Shown piece by piece: positions 1 through 8,926 of a DNA stretch of 64,000 bases. Source of the DNA: Anaeromyxobacter sp. (GTDB taxonomy: Bacteria; Myxococcota; Myxococcia; Myxococcales; Anaeromyxobacteraceae); assembly GCA_016718565.1 (NCBI GenBank), contig JADKCZ010000008.1, forward strand, positions 1 to 64,000, given 5' to 3'. The notes under the pieces were generated by a model. It was not told the DNA's origin. It worked only from the letters and a program-made list of their open reading frames with translations, and did no database searches. Position 1 is the stretch's first letter, and each line of letters opens with the position of its first letter. A program made the translations under genes and the position numbers.

Positions 1-38
1 GGAGGTCTTGGTGCTGCCACCCACCCACCGAGGTCGAC

Positions 39-584
39 ATGTCCTTTCGGAGCGTCCGGGCTCTCCCGACCCTCGCCGCGGCGCTGGCCGGCGCCATCGC
101 CCTCGCGGGCTGCAGCACCTCGACCCACTTCCCGGTCGACCGGCGGGTCCAGGTGGACGAGGCCGCCCACGGCGTGGCGGGCCTCGAGACCGTGGACCTG
201 TCCGCCAGCGGCGACGCCTGGATCAACCGGCGCTGCCTGAAGGGGGTCACCATCCGCGCCGCCCGGGCCGTCATCGTCTCGGTGGACGGCGGCAACGCCG
301 CCACCCGCGGCTCGGGCACGCTGGCGCTCCGGCCGGACGGCGCCCCGGAGGACGGCAGCCACGACGTGGTGCTGGGCCGCTTCGACGACGTGCCCATCCT
401 GACCGGGCTGAGCCTCGAGGTGACGCCCTCCCCCGAGGCGGGCGCGGTGCTGCGCGAGGCGCTGGAGGGGAGCGGGCGGCTGGCGCTGGTGATGCGCGGC
501 CAGGCCAACGCCCGGCCGGTGGGCTTCGCGGTCAACGTGGTGCTGGAGGTGCGGGTGAAGTACGACCCGCTCGAGCTGCTCTAG
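39..584 (+). CDS. Hypothetical lipoprotein
   Basis: A 181-residue protein begins with a signal sequence whose hydrophobic stretch (residues 8-24) ends in a LAGC lipobox, so Cys25 is the likely lipidated residue and the mature protein should be membrane-anchored. The ATG at 39 has a GAGG ribosome-binding site five bases upstream. I see no recognisable domain after the lipobox; the body is a mixed beta-type sequence containing only one other Cys (about residue 68). It lies 146 bases upstream of the sigma-54 activator on the same strand, with repeated operator-like boxes between them, so it is probably a separate transcription unit. Its function is unknown. Confidence 0.75.
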   Translation: MSFRSVRALPTLAAALAGAIALAGCSTSTHFPVDRRVQVDEAAHGVAGLETVDLSASGDAWINRRCLKGVTIRAARAVIVSVDGGNAATRGSGTLALRPDGAPEDGSHDVVLGRFDDVPILTGLSLEVTPSPEAGAVLREALEGSGRLALVMRGQANARPVGFAVNVVLEVRVKYDPLELL

Positions 585-626
585 CCCCGGGCCGGCGGCG
601 CGGCCCCGGCCCGGCGGGCGGGCGGG

Positions 627-660
627 TGCCGTTTCAGCGTGGCCTGCCGTTTCAGCATGG
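627..660 (+). promoter_or_regulatory. Two direct TGCCG-type operator boxes
   Basis: TGCCGTTTCAGCGTGG (627-642) and TGCCGTTTCAGCATGG (645-660) are near-identical 16-mers repeated 18 bp apart. Each is an imperfect dyad (TGCC near one end, GGCA or a variant near the other). Related copies occur at 684-699 (opposite strand) and 2119-2134, so all four bracket the sigma-54 activator gene. They look like upstream activator sites for that protein, used here for autoregulation; the binding is inferred. Confidence 0.5.
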
Positions 661-683
661 ACTGGCGCTCCGGCGGGTGGCCC

Positions 684-699
684 CCATGCCAGATCGGCA
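684..699 (-). promoter_or_regulatory. Third TGCCG-type operator box
   Basis: Read on the minus strand this is TGCCGATCTGGCATGG, matching the boxes at 627-660 and 2119-2134 at most positions. It lies 31 bases upstream of the activator start codon, so an occupied site could repress or autoregulate that gene. Confidence 0.45.
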
Positions 700-730
700 C
701 TAGACTCCCTGCTCCACCCGGAGGGCGCCG

Positions 731-2101
731 GTGCCCAAGAGCACGAGCTGGGGAGTCGGCCGCACCTGCCTGGTGGTCAGGCCCGCCGGGGGCGGCAGCT
801 CCTCGGTGGCGCGCCACCTGGCGGCGGCGGGGTTCACCACGCTGCTGGCCTCCTCCGAGGAGGAGGCGCTGGCCGTGCTGGACCGCGAGACGCTGGCCGC
901 GGCCCTCATCCCCCGCTCCTTCAGCCCGGTCGCCATCACCACCCTGGTGGCCCGGGCCGGCCACCAGCACCCGGCGGTGCCGGTGGTCGTGCTGGGGGCC
1001 TCGGGCACCGTGCAGGAGGCCGTGGACGCCATGCAGCAAGGGGCGGCGGACTACCTCGCGCCGCCCTTCGACGCCGAGACCCTGCTGGCGCGCCTCAGGC
1101 GCCTGCTGGAGCAGGTGGAGCCCCCCGGACCGGCGCCGCTGGCCCCCGTCACCTCGTTCACGGGGCTGATCGGCGGCTCCGCGGCCATCCGCCGGGTGCT
1201 CTCCACCATCGACAAGATCTCCCGGTACAAGACCAACGTCCTCATCCTGGGGGAGAGCGGGACCGGGAAGGAGCTCATCGCCCGCGCCCTGCACGCCCGT
1301 GGCCCGCGCCGGCAGCAGCTCTTCGTGCCGCTCAACTGCGCCACCCTGGGGCGCGAGCTCCTCGAGAACGAGCTGTTCGGCCACGAGCGGGGCGCCTTCA
1401 CCGGGGCCGACGACCGGAAGAAGGGGCTCTTCGAGCTGGCCGACGGGGCACGCTCTTCCTCGACGATCGCCGAGATGGACCCGGCCACGCAGGCCAAGCT
1501 CCTCCGGGTCCTGGAGCGGAACGAGTTCCGGCGGGTCGGCGGCACCGGCAAGGTGAAGGTGGACCTGAGCGTGCTGGCGGCCACCAACCGGAACATCGAC
1601 GACGCCATCCGGGCCGGGAGGTTCCGCGACGACCTCTACTACCGCCTCAAGGTGGTCACCCTGGTCATCCCCCCGCTGCGCGAGCGCAAGGAGGACGTGC
1701 CGGCCCTGATCGACTCCTTCATCGCGGACTTCAACCGTCGCAACGACCAGAAGATCCGCGGGATCACCCCGCAGGCGCTCAGGGCCATCATGGACCACGA
1801 CTGGCCCGGCAACGTGCGCGAGCTGAAGAACGCCGTGGAGAGCGCGGCCATCCTGGCCACGGGCGACACCATCGGCCTCGACGGCTTCGCCGAGCTGGGG
1901 CCTGGCGCCGTCGGCGTGGCGGGCTCCGGCGCCGCGGGCGGCGGCCAGCTGGCGCTCCGGGTGGGCTGCACCCTGGCGGCCGCGGAGCGCGACCTCATCC
2001 TCGCCACCCTGCGCCGCCACCCCGACAAGCGCGCCGCGGCCAGCGTGCTCGGGATCGGCCTGCGCACGCTCTACACCAAGCTGGGCCAGTACCGGCGATA
2101 G
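731..2101 (+). CDS. Sigma-54-dependent transcriptional activator with degenerate receiver
   Basis: The 456-residue protein has three parts: a receiver-like domain (about residues 12-125), a sigma-54-interacting AAA+ domain (about 140-375) and a C-terminal Fis-type helix-turn-helix (about 420-456). Walker A reads GESGTGKE and the sigma-54 contact loop GAFTGA is intact. The receiver lacks the acidic pocket, phospho-acceptor Asp and conserved Lys, so it is probably not phosphorylated. The Walker B stretch, normally GGTLFLDE, reads GARSSSTIAE. This is what a one-base loss near 1445 and a two-base loss near 1465 would give (net minus three). The GTG at 731 has GGAGGG at 719-724. It probably drives the downstream Ehr operon, as FhlA or HyfR do for hydrogenases in enterics. 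Confidence 0.85.
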   Translation: MPKSTSWGVGRTCLVVRPAGGGSSSVARHLAAAGFTTLLASSEEEALAVLDRETLAAALIPRSFSPVAITTLVARAGHQHPAVPVVVLGASGTVQEAVDAMQQGAADYLAPPFDAETLLARLRRLLEQVEPPGPAPLAPVTSFTGLIGGSAAIRRVLSTIDKISRYKTNVLILGESGTGKELIARALHARGPRRQQLFVPLNCATLGRELLENELFGHERGAFTGADDRKKGLFELADGARSSSTIAEMDPATQAKLLRVLERNEFRRVGGTGKVKVDLSVLAATNRNIDDAIRAGRFRDDLYYRLKVVTLVIPPLRERKEDVPALIDSFIADFNRRNDQKIRGITPQALRAIMDHDWPGNVRELKNAVESAAILATGDTIGLDGFAELGPGAVGVAGSGAAGGGQLALRVGCTLAAAERDLILATLRRHPDKRAAASVLGIGLRTLYTKLGQYRR

Positions 2102-2118
2102 GCCTCGGCGCGGCCGGG

Positions 2119-2134
2119 TGCCGATTCGGCATGG
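2119..2134 (+). promoter_or_regulatory. Fourth TGCCG-type operator box
   Basis: TGCCGATTCGGCATGG begins with a nearly perfect palindrome (TGCCGA-T-TCGGCA). It sits about 85 bp upstream of the candidate -24/-12 promoter at 2218-2233, a usual distance for an enhancer site bound by a sigma-54 activator. It is the best-formed of the four copies. Confidence 0.5.
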
Positions 2135-2217
2135 ATCCCCGGCCCGGCGCCGCGGGGCCGCCCGCTCGACGACCTCCCCACCACGCCGGGCCTCGCTTCC
2201 AGGGGGGAAGGCGCCGC

Positions 2218-2233
2218 TGGCCCGCTTCGTGCT
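2218..2233 (+). promoter_or_regulatory. Candidate sigma-54 (-24/-12) promoter of the Ehr operon
   Basis: TGGCCCGCTTCGTGCT matches the TGGCACG-N4-TTGCW consensus at most positions. GG (2219-2220) and GC (2231-2232) are separated by exactly ten bases. The predicted transcript start (about 2244) falls only three bases before the GTG I assign to the next gene, which would make that mRNA leaderless, so either the promoter or that start is uncertain. Confidence 0.4.
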
Positions 2234-2246
2234 TCTGCGGAGGAGC

Positions 2247-2690
2247 GTGACGCAGAGAGACCGACCTGCAGCGGCGCCGCCGGCCGCGCCCGCCGCCGCG
2301 CCTGCGCTGCTGGTCGTCGCGCCAGGGGGCGCCGACCCGGACGGCCTGTTCCGGGAGCTGGCGGCGCGCCAGGACTACCAGCTGGGCTACGGCGCCACCC
2401 TCGCCTCGGCCGAGGAGGACCTGCGGGCCAGGCCCGTCGCCTTGCTGATCGCCTCCCCCGGGGTCTCCGTCGCCGACGTGGGGCGCCTGCTGGCCTCGCG
2501 GGATCGGCTGCGCCCGGGCATCCCGGTGCTGGTCATCCGCTACCGGCAGGCCGAGGAGCCGCCGGCCTGGGCCAGGAAGGGCGTCGGCGTGCTGCGCTGT
2601 CCGCTCCTCCCGGAGGCGCTGAGCCGCTCGGTGGACGTCGTGCTCGGCCTGGCCGGGACCGCAGACGGTGGGCCGAGGTCCGGCCGATGA
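2247..2690 (+). CDS. Receiver-like protein, first gene of the Ehr operon
   Basis: This encodes 147 residues with a Pro/Ala-rich N-terminus followed by an alternating beta/alpha receiver-like fold (about residues 20-130). The acidic phosphorylation residues are not visible, which parallels the degenerate receiver of the upstream activator. I chose the GTG at 2247 because GGAGG (2239-2243) stands just before it; longer in-frame starts give only low-complexity sequence. The stop codon overlaps the hyfB start (ATGA), implying translational coupling with the membrane complex. It may modulate the activator, but that is a guess from position. Confidence 0.55.
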   Translation: MTQRDRPAAAPPAAPAAAPALLVVAPGGADPDGLFRELAARQDYQLGYGATLASAEEDLRARPVALLIASPGVSVADVGRLLASRDRLRPGIPVLVIRYRQAEEPPAWARKGVGVLRCPLLPEALSRSVDVVLGLAGTADGGPRSGR

Positions 2691-4365
2691 GCCTGGTCCT
2701 GGCCGGCGCCGCGGTCCTGCTGGTGGGGGCGGTCCTGGCCCTCGGCCTGCGGGACAACCTGCACCGCGGCTGGGCCGCCATCCTCACCCAGGCGCTGGCG
2801 AGCGGGCTGGTGCTGGCGGGGGTCCTGCCGGTGCTGCTGGGCGGTGGCGAGGTCCGCGCCACCGTGCCCTGGTCCTATCCCATCGACGCCATCGCGGTGC
2901 ACCTCGACCCGCTCGGCGCCTTCTTCCTGGCCTGGTCGCTGCCCATGACCCTGCTCGGCACGGTCTACGCGCTCGGGTACCTGAAGCCCTCCTTCCAGAC
3001 CAGGAACGCCGGCGTCCAGTTCGCGCTGCTCAACGTCACCTCGATCTCCTTCGTCATGATCTACACGCTGGAGAGCGCCTTCGTCTTCCTGCTCGGGTGG
3101 GAGATCGCGGCCGTGGCGGCCTGGCTGCTGGTGGTCTGGGACTACCGCAACCAGCGCATCCGCTTCGCCGGCTTCAACTACCTGGTCTCCACGCACATCG
3201 GGCTCTTCTTCCTGCTGGCCGCCTTCATGGTCATGCACAGCCAGACCGCCTCGATGGACTTCCAGGCCTTCGGCGCGTTCCTCCGCGGCGCCCGGCCCCT
3301 TGCGGGGCGTCACCTTCGTCCTGCTGGTCCCTCCTTCGCCCTCAAGTCGGCGTTCTTCCCGTTCCACACCTGGCTGCCCCGCGCCCACTCCGCGGCGCCC
3401 GCCCACGTCTCCGCGCTGATGTCCGGCGTCATCCACAAGGCCGGCATCTTCGGCCTCCTGCGCTTCACCCTGCTCCTCGGCACCCCCGAGGAGTGGATGG
3501 GGTGGTCGTGCTGCTTTCGGCGCGCTCCGCGCTGGCGGGCGTCCTCTACGACCACCCAGCGCGACCTGAAGCGGCTCCTCGGCTACTCCTCCACGGAGAA
3601 CGTCGGCATCGCCGGGATGGGCTTTGGCGTGGGCACCTGGGCTGGCCTGGCACGAGCCGGCCCTGGTGGTGCTCGGCTTCACCGGCGGCCTCCTGCACCT
3701 GCTCAACCACGCGGTCTTCAAGTGCCTGCTCTTCTACGCGGCCGGCGCCATCTATCGCTCGACCCACACCGTCGACCTGGAGCGGCTCGGCGGGCTGGCG
3801 CGGCGGCTGCCGTGGACGGCGGGCTTCTTCCTGCTGGGCGGGCTGGCCATCTCCGCGCTGCCCCCGCTCAACGGGTTCGTCGGCGAGTTCCTCATCTACG
3901 CGGGGCTCCTCGGCCGGGGCGCGCCGCCCGGCGTCGAGCGCGGTGCTGTTCACCAGCGCGGCCGCGTGCTGGCCTTCGTGGGCGGCGCTGGGCGCTGACC
4001 ATGACGCGCGCCGGTCCGCCTCTTCCTCGGCCAGCCCGGGGGGGCCTCGCCGACGGCGGCCCTCGAGGCGGCCCGCCTCCTCGGCCCGGTCGCCAGGCTC
4101 GGGCTCGTGCTCCTCCTGGTGCTGGCCGCGCTGGCCTTGCTCCGCCGCTGGCTGCTGCGCGGCGCGGCGGCGCCACGCGCGGCGACCTGGGGCTGCGGCT
4201 ACGTCGGGACCACCCCCCGGATGCAGTACACCGGGACGTCGTTCTCGGCGCAGTTCGCCGGCCTCTTCGACACCGTGCTCCGCCACCTGCGCCGCGAGCG
4301 GCTCCCCTCCGAGCCGTTCCCGCAGGGCGCAGGGCACCTCGGCACCCACCGCGTACCAGGTCCCT
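2687..4365 (+). pseudogene. hyfB: HyfB-like antiporter-type subunit, multiply frameshifted
   Basis: Translation pieces in all three frames join into one NuoL/HyfB-like ion-translocating subunit. The N-terminal transmembrane segments lie in the 2687 frame, followed by the family motif HSAAPAHVSALMSG (about 3390-3425). TTQRDLKRLLGYSSTENVGI (about 3550-3610), LLHLLNHAVFKCLLF and the SALPPLNGFVGEFL loop (about 3690-3900) come next. The C-terminal TWGCGY...TPRMQYTG block (about 4185-4235) is specific to HyfB/HycC. Frame changes occur near 3300, 3330, 3505, 3545, 3645, 3930 and twice around 3965-4010. Pumping of H+ or Na+ is the family role. The end runs into hyfC with no visible gap, so some sequence may be missing. 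As written the gene cannot make a full product. Confidence 0.75.
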
Positions 4366-5198
4366 GTGGGCGGGCCGGAAGGGACCGCGCCTGCTGCAGA
4401 GCGCCCTCGACCTGCGGCGGCTCCTCCGCAAGCGCCCCGTCTACGGCCGCACCACCACCATCCTCTTCGCCGCCGGCCCGCTGGTGGTGCTGGCCACCAC
4501 CCTGGTGGCTCGGCCTGCCTGATCCCGCTTGGCCGGTTGGCCGGCGCTGCGTCCTTCCGCTTCGACTTTGTCTGGCCTTCGCCTACCTGTGGGGCCTGGG
4601 CCGGATCTTCCTCATGCTGGCCGCGCTCGACACCGGCAGCGCCTTCGAGGGCATGGGCGCCTCGCGCGAGGCGACCTTCTCCGCCATCCTCGAGCCCGCG
4701 CTGTTCCTGGCGGCCGGCGAGCCTGGCATCCGGCGAGCGGGAGCTGGCCCTGCTGCTGGTGCCGCAGGTCGCGGGCGGCGCCGCGCTGGTGGTGTGGGCC
4801 GGGGCGCTGGTGGCGCTGGTGATCCTGGTGCAGGTCGAGGCCGCGCGCGTCCCGATCGACGACCCGACGACCCACCTCGAGCTCACCATGATCCACGAGG
4901 TCATGATCCTCGACCACAGCGGGCCGGAGCTGGCGGCCTCCAGTGGGCCTCGGCCATCAAGCTGGGTACGTCGGGCTCTGTCGGTGCTGGCGACCCGCTG
5001 CGCCTCGCACGCCTGGCCTGCCTGGCCGCGGCGGTCCACCTCGGCCTGTGCCTGGCCCTGGCCGCGGCGCTCGGGCTGTCAGAGTCGCTGATCGCGCGGC
5101 TCAAGCTGCGGACCATCCCGCAGTACCTGGTGGCCGGCGGGTGGCGGCGCGCGCTGGCGCTCCTGGCCACGGCCTGGGCGCAGGGCGGCGGCCGATGA
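4366..5198 (+). pseudogene. hyfC: HyfC/NuoH-like membrane subunit, frameshifted and lacking its N-terminus
   Basis: The pieces match the HyfC/HycD/NuoH quinone-module anchor. They include RKGPRLLQSALDLRRLLRK (about 4375-4435), then LDTGSAFEGMGASRE (about 4627-4671), which closely matches E. coli HycD/HyfC, then VEAARVPIDDPTTHLELTMI (about 4836-4895). The C-terminus is LARLACLAAAVHLGLCLALA and on to the stop at 5196-5198. Frame breaks lie near 4520, 4575, 4725, 4945 and 4975. The first transmembrane helix expected before RKGPR is absent: the sequence goes directly from the HyfB C-terminus to here, consistent with a small deletion. The stop overlaps the next start (ATGA at 5195), as in an intact operon. 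Confidence 0.7.
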
Positions 5199-5890
5199 GC
5201 CCGCTGCTCATCACCTGCTGGCATGTTGCTGGTCCCCCTGTTCCTGGCGGCCTCGTGGCGCCTGAACTTGCTCGCGCTCCGGCCCAGGGGCTCATCATGG
5301 CCTGGATGGCTCAGCGCGGCTGGACCCCGTCGGCCGCCGCCGTCCCGCTGCTGTTCGACCTGCTGGTGGTCCGCAGCCTGGGCGCCCCGCTGGCGCTGTA
5401 CGCGGTGATGCGCGCGCACAAGGCGCTGCCGAGCGGCGACGTGCTGCCGCCCAACCTGATGTCGTGGACGATGGCCATCGCCGCTGGTGCTGGTGTCGTT
5501 CCGGTTCGCGGAGATGCTGGTGCCGGTGGACCCGCCGCTGGAGTCGGACGCGCAGACCCTCGTCGCGGTGGCCACCGGCGGCTGCTGCTCGGGCTGCTGC
5601 TCCTGGCCACCCAGACCGGCCCGTTCTCCCAGATGGTGGGCGTCCTGCGCATCGAGAACGCCATCGCGTTGTTCGAGCTGGCCGCCGCGACCCCAGCCGC
5701 CAGATCCCCAGCCGGCGCCGCCGATGCCGCCGCGGTGCTCCTGCTGGCGGACCCTGCCACGGCTGGGGGCTTCCTCGCGCAGACCGTGATCCTCGTGCTC
5801 GCCGTCTGGCTGTTCCGCCGGCCCGCGGCGGTGCCCGCCCCGCTGACCTCCGGCAAGGTCAGCGCCGTGGAGGGCCCGCCTCGCCCTCCT
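5195..5890 (+). pseudogene. hyfE: HyfE-like membrane subunit, frameshifted (end approximate)
   Basis: The start ATG at 5195 overlaps the hyfC stop. Fragments read MLLVPLFLAASWRLNLLA, a long helix region around PLLFDLLVVRSLGAPLALYA, then SFRFAEMLVPVDPP and QMVGVLRIENAIALFEL (about 5630-5690). This is the HyfE arrangement of several helices around an N/E motif (NuoK-like). Frame changes occur near 5220, 5280, 5485, 5580 and 5700. The 3' end is not well defined because the junction with hyfF is scrambled by further indels. In the family this subunit lies in the membrane arm between the antiporter-like proteins. Confidence 0.6.
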
Positions 5891-7404
5891 GGGCTCACGC
5901 CTGGCGCTCTTTGCGGGGGCCTGCTGGATCCCGGACTTCGGGCCGCGCGTCGGCTCGAAGCTTGGCTCGCCTGCGGGCCCTGCTGGCGCTCGCCGCCCGC
6001 TCGACGTCGCCCTCGCCGGCGCTGCTCATCACCACCTCGGCCCGGACCCGGGGGGGGGCCCCCGGGGGGCCGCCCGCCGCGGAGCTGCGCGGTGCTCGCC
6101 GCGGCTACCTGCGCGGCGGACGCCACGGCCAGGCTGTTGCCTGCTGGTGGTCAACCTCATCTTCCTGGGCATCTCGCCTACCTGATGGTCCGCCGCCCCA
6201 AGGCCCCCGAGCGCGCCGCCGTCATGCGCGGCTTCGCCGCGCTGTCGCTGGTGTTTCTGGCGGCGTGCAACCTGGCGATCCTCGGCAACCACCTGCTGGC
6301 CTGGATCCGGCTGGAGGGCGCCACCCTGTCGGCGGTGCCGCTGATCATCGTTCCGGCCGGAGGCGCCAGCGTCGGACGGCGGCAAGGACGCCACCAAGGA
6401 GTTCCCCTCGCGGCGGGCGTCCTGGCGCTAGCGTGCTGTTCTCCTCCGTGGGCCTGGCGCTGGCGCTCCTGGGCCTGGTGAGCCCGCAGCATGGAGCTCG
6501 ACGGGCACGAGGCCACGCTGTTTCTCGACAAGCTCCCGGCGGCGCTCGCCGGCCCGGCCAACCCGTGGCGCCAGCTCGGCCTGGCGCTCATGCTGCTGGG
6601 CATCGGCACCAAGCTCGGCCTCGCGCCCATGTATAGCTGGCTGCCCGAGGCCTATGACGGGCGCCGTCCGAGGTCACCGCGATGCTCGGCGCGGTGCAGT
6701 TCAACTGCGCCCTGGTGTTTCTGTTCCACGTGGTGCAGGTCTTCCGCGCCGGCTCGGGCGCGCTCATCACCGGCGAGCTGCTCACCATCGGCCTGTCCTC
6801 GGTGGCGGTGTCCACCGTCAGCATCGTCGCCACCCGCAACTTCAAGCGCCTGCTGGCCTACGCCTCGATCAACCACGCCGGGGTCATCGCGATCGGCCTT
6901 GGCCTTGGCAAGCCGGCCGGCTTTGGGCTCTTGCTCTACGTGCTCAGCAACGCCTTCATCAAGGCGATCTTGTTTCTCACCGCCGGCAAGATCGAGCAGC
7001 ACTACGGGACCAAGGACACCAAGGCCATCGCTGGCCTCATCAAGGACCTGCCCTACAGCGGCCTGTTCTTGATGGTGGGGACGTTTGGCCTGCTCGGCTT
7101 TCCTCCCTTTGGCAGCTTCCTGGGCGAGCTCTTGATCCTGTCGGCGCTGGTGACCAGCGGCCAGATGTTCGTGTTCGCCGCGTTCTGCATGCTCATCACC
7201 ATGACGTTCGTGGCCACCGGGCGGACGATCTTCCCGATGATCTGGGGCGAGCCCAAGCAAGAGCGCACCTGGCCCAAGCAGAGCGCGCTCTCGGGCATGC
7301 ACAAGCTGATCTTCCTGATGGCGCTGCTGGTCCTGGGCATCTACATCCCGCCGCAGCTCAGCGAGCTGATGGCGAGTGTGGCCACGCTGCTGGAGGGCCC
7401 ATGA
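5891..7404 (+). pseudogene. hyfF: HyfF-like antiporter-type subunit, frameshifted N-terminal half
   Basis: The second NuoL/M/N-like subunit of the operon. The N-terminal part is recoverable only in pieces (VVNLIFLGIS, then MVRRPKAPERAAVMRGFAAL from about 6184, then VLFSSVGLALALLGLV). GTKLGLAPMYSWLPEAYDG (about 6606-6660) and a long clean stretch from 6682 to the stop at 7404 follow, containing RNFKRLLAYASINHAGVIAI and LLGFPPFGSFLGELLIL. Breaks lie near 6060, 6140, 6170, 6365, 6430, 6490 and 6660; the last 720 bases are in one frame. An eight-G run at 6051-6058 is in the damaged part. Family role: ion translocation coupled to the peripheral arm. The stop overlaps the hyfG start (ATGA). Confidence 0.7.
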
Positions 7405-8911
7405 GCACGGCTGCGGAACCGCCCGCGAGCTCGGCCGGGGACGCCGCGCTCTCGCACCCCTTGCACCGCGAAGACGTGCGCGCCCTGCAACGCCTGGATC
7501 CTGGCGCCTGGCGCACCCAGCTCATGGCCCGGGTTCGCGCCGGCGCGCGCCGCCCTCGCTGTACGGACGCCGCGACGGCGACCGGGTCCTGCTCACCGCG
7601 GTCCTCCTGGGCGAGGGCGGCTTCTCGCTGCTGCGCACCTCCGTTCACCCGGCCGGCGGCTACCACGAGCTGACCCGGAGATCCCGGCGCTGCACTGCTT
7701 CGAGCGGGAGCTGCACGAGCAGCTCGGGGTCCGCGTCGCTGGCCACCCGTGGCTTCGCCCGATCCGCTACCAGGGCAAGGACCAGGCGGCGATGAACTCC
7801 TATCCGTTCTATCGCGTCGAGGGCAAGGAGGTCCACGAGGTCGACGTGGGCCTCATCCACGCCGGCGTCATCGAGCCCGGGCACTTCCGCTTCACCTGCC
7901 TCGGCGAGACGGTGCACCACCTGGAGATCCACCTGGGCTACCAGCACCGCGGCGCCGAGCGGCTCCTGCTCCGCCGCGACCCCCGCCTGCTCGCGCCCCT
8001 GGTGGAGACCATCGCCGGCGACGCCAGCGTGGCGCACGCCTGGGCCTACGCGGAGGCGGTGGAGGCCGCTGGCCGGCCAGGCCAGCGGCGCCGGCCCTGG
8101 ACGTCCACCGCGGCATCGGGCTGGAGCTGGAGCGCATCGGCATGCACCTGGCCGGGCTCTCCGGCATGGCCAACGACATCGCGTTCCTGCAGGGGGCGGC
8201 CTCGTACGGGCGCCTGCGCACCACCGTCATCAACACCAGCATGCTGGTGTGCGGCAGCCGCTTCGGCCGCGGCTGGGTCCGGCCCGCCTCCATCCGGGCC
8301 CCCCTGGCCGGCGCGCACGAGGAGGCCACCCGCGCCAACCTGGCCCTGCTGGCGCGCGACATACGCCTCGTCGACCAGCGGCTGCGGTCGTCGGCCAGCG
8401 TGCGCCACCGGCTCGAGGGGGTGGGCACCGTGACCCGCGAGCAGGCGCTGGAGATCGGGCTGGTGGGCCAGGCCGCCCGGGCCAGCGGGGTCGACCTGGA
8501 CCTGCGGGCGCGCCGCCCGGGCGCCTGTACCGCGCCCTGCCCGTCACCCCGGTGGTCGAGGCCGGCGGCGACTGCCTGGCGCGGGCGGCGCTGCGCATGC
8601 GCGAGATCGAGGAGTCCACCCGCTGGCTCCTGGCGGCGCTGGACTCCCGGCCCGGGCTGGCGCGCTGGTCCGCGCCCGTGGGGCCGCTGGCGCCGCGGAC
8701 CCTGGCCATCGGGCTGCGCGAGGGCTGGCGCGGCGAGGTGGTCCACGCCCTGGAGACCGACGGGGAGGGACGCCTGCGCCACTACAAGGTGCAGGACCCG
8801 TCGCTGCGCAACTGGCTCGGCCTGGCGCTGGCGGTGCGGCGGAACGACATCTCCGACTTCCCGGTCTGCAACAAGAGCTTCGACCTCTCCTACTGCGGCA
8901 ACGACCTCTGA
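7401..8911 (+). pseudogene. hyfG: Hydrogenase-like large subunit without NiFe ligands (NuoC-NuoD fusion), frameshifted
   Basis: It combines an N-terminal NuoC-like part (about 7401-7830) with a C-terminal NuoD/NiFe large-subunit-like part. LGYQHRGAERLL is the conserved block before the first metal site. Where group 4 hydrogenases have RxCGxC it reads TIAGDASVAHAW (about 8008-8043). The C-terminus, where DPCxxC is expected, reads CNKSFDLSYCGNDL before the stop at 8909-8911. Both cysteine pairs are therefore absent and a NiFe centre cannot form. This is the hallmark of Ehr complexes, known from Geobacter and relatives, which are evolutionary neighbours of complex I. Frame breaks lie near 7555, 7675, 8080 and 8515. 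Neither metal-site region falls at a break, so cysteine loss is not an artefact of the indels. Confidence 0.75.
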
Positions 8912-8926
8912 GCGGGAGCTGACCCC

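Noticed and set aside
695..713. GGCAC...TGC upstream of the first activator as a -24/-12 element
   Set aside because: The GG-to-GC distance is 13 bases, too long.
7401..8911. Formate hydrogenlyase or active group 4 NiFe hydrogenase
   Set aside because: Gene order fits, but the large subunit has none of the NiFe-binding cysteines, and no formate dehydrogenase or hydrogenase maturation genes are in the window.
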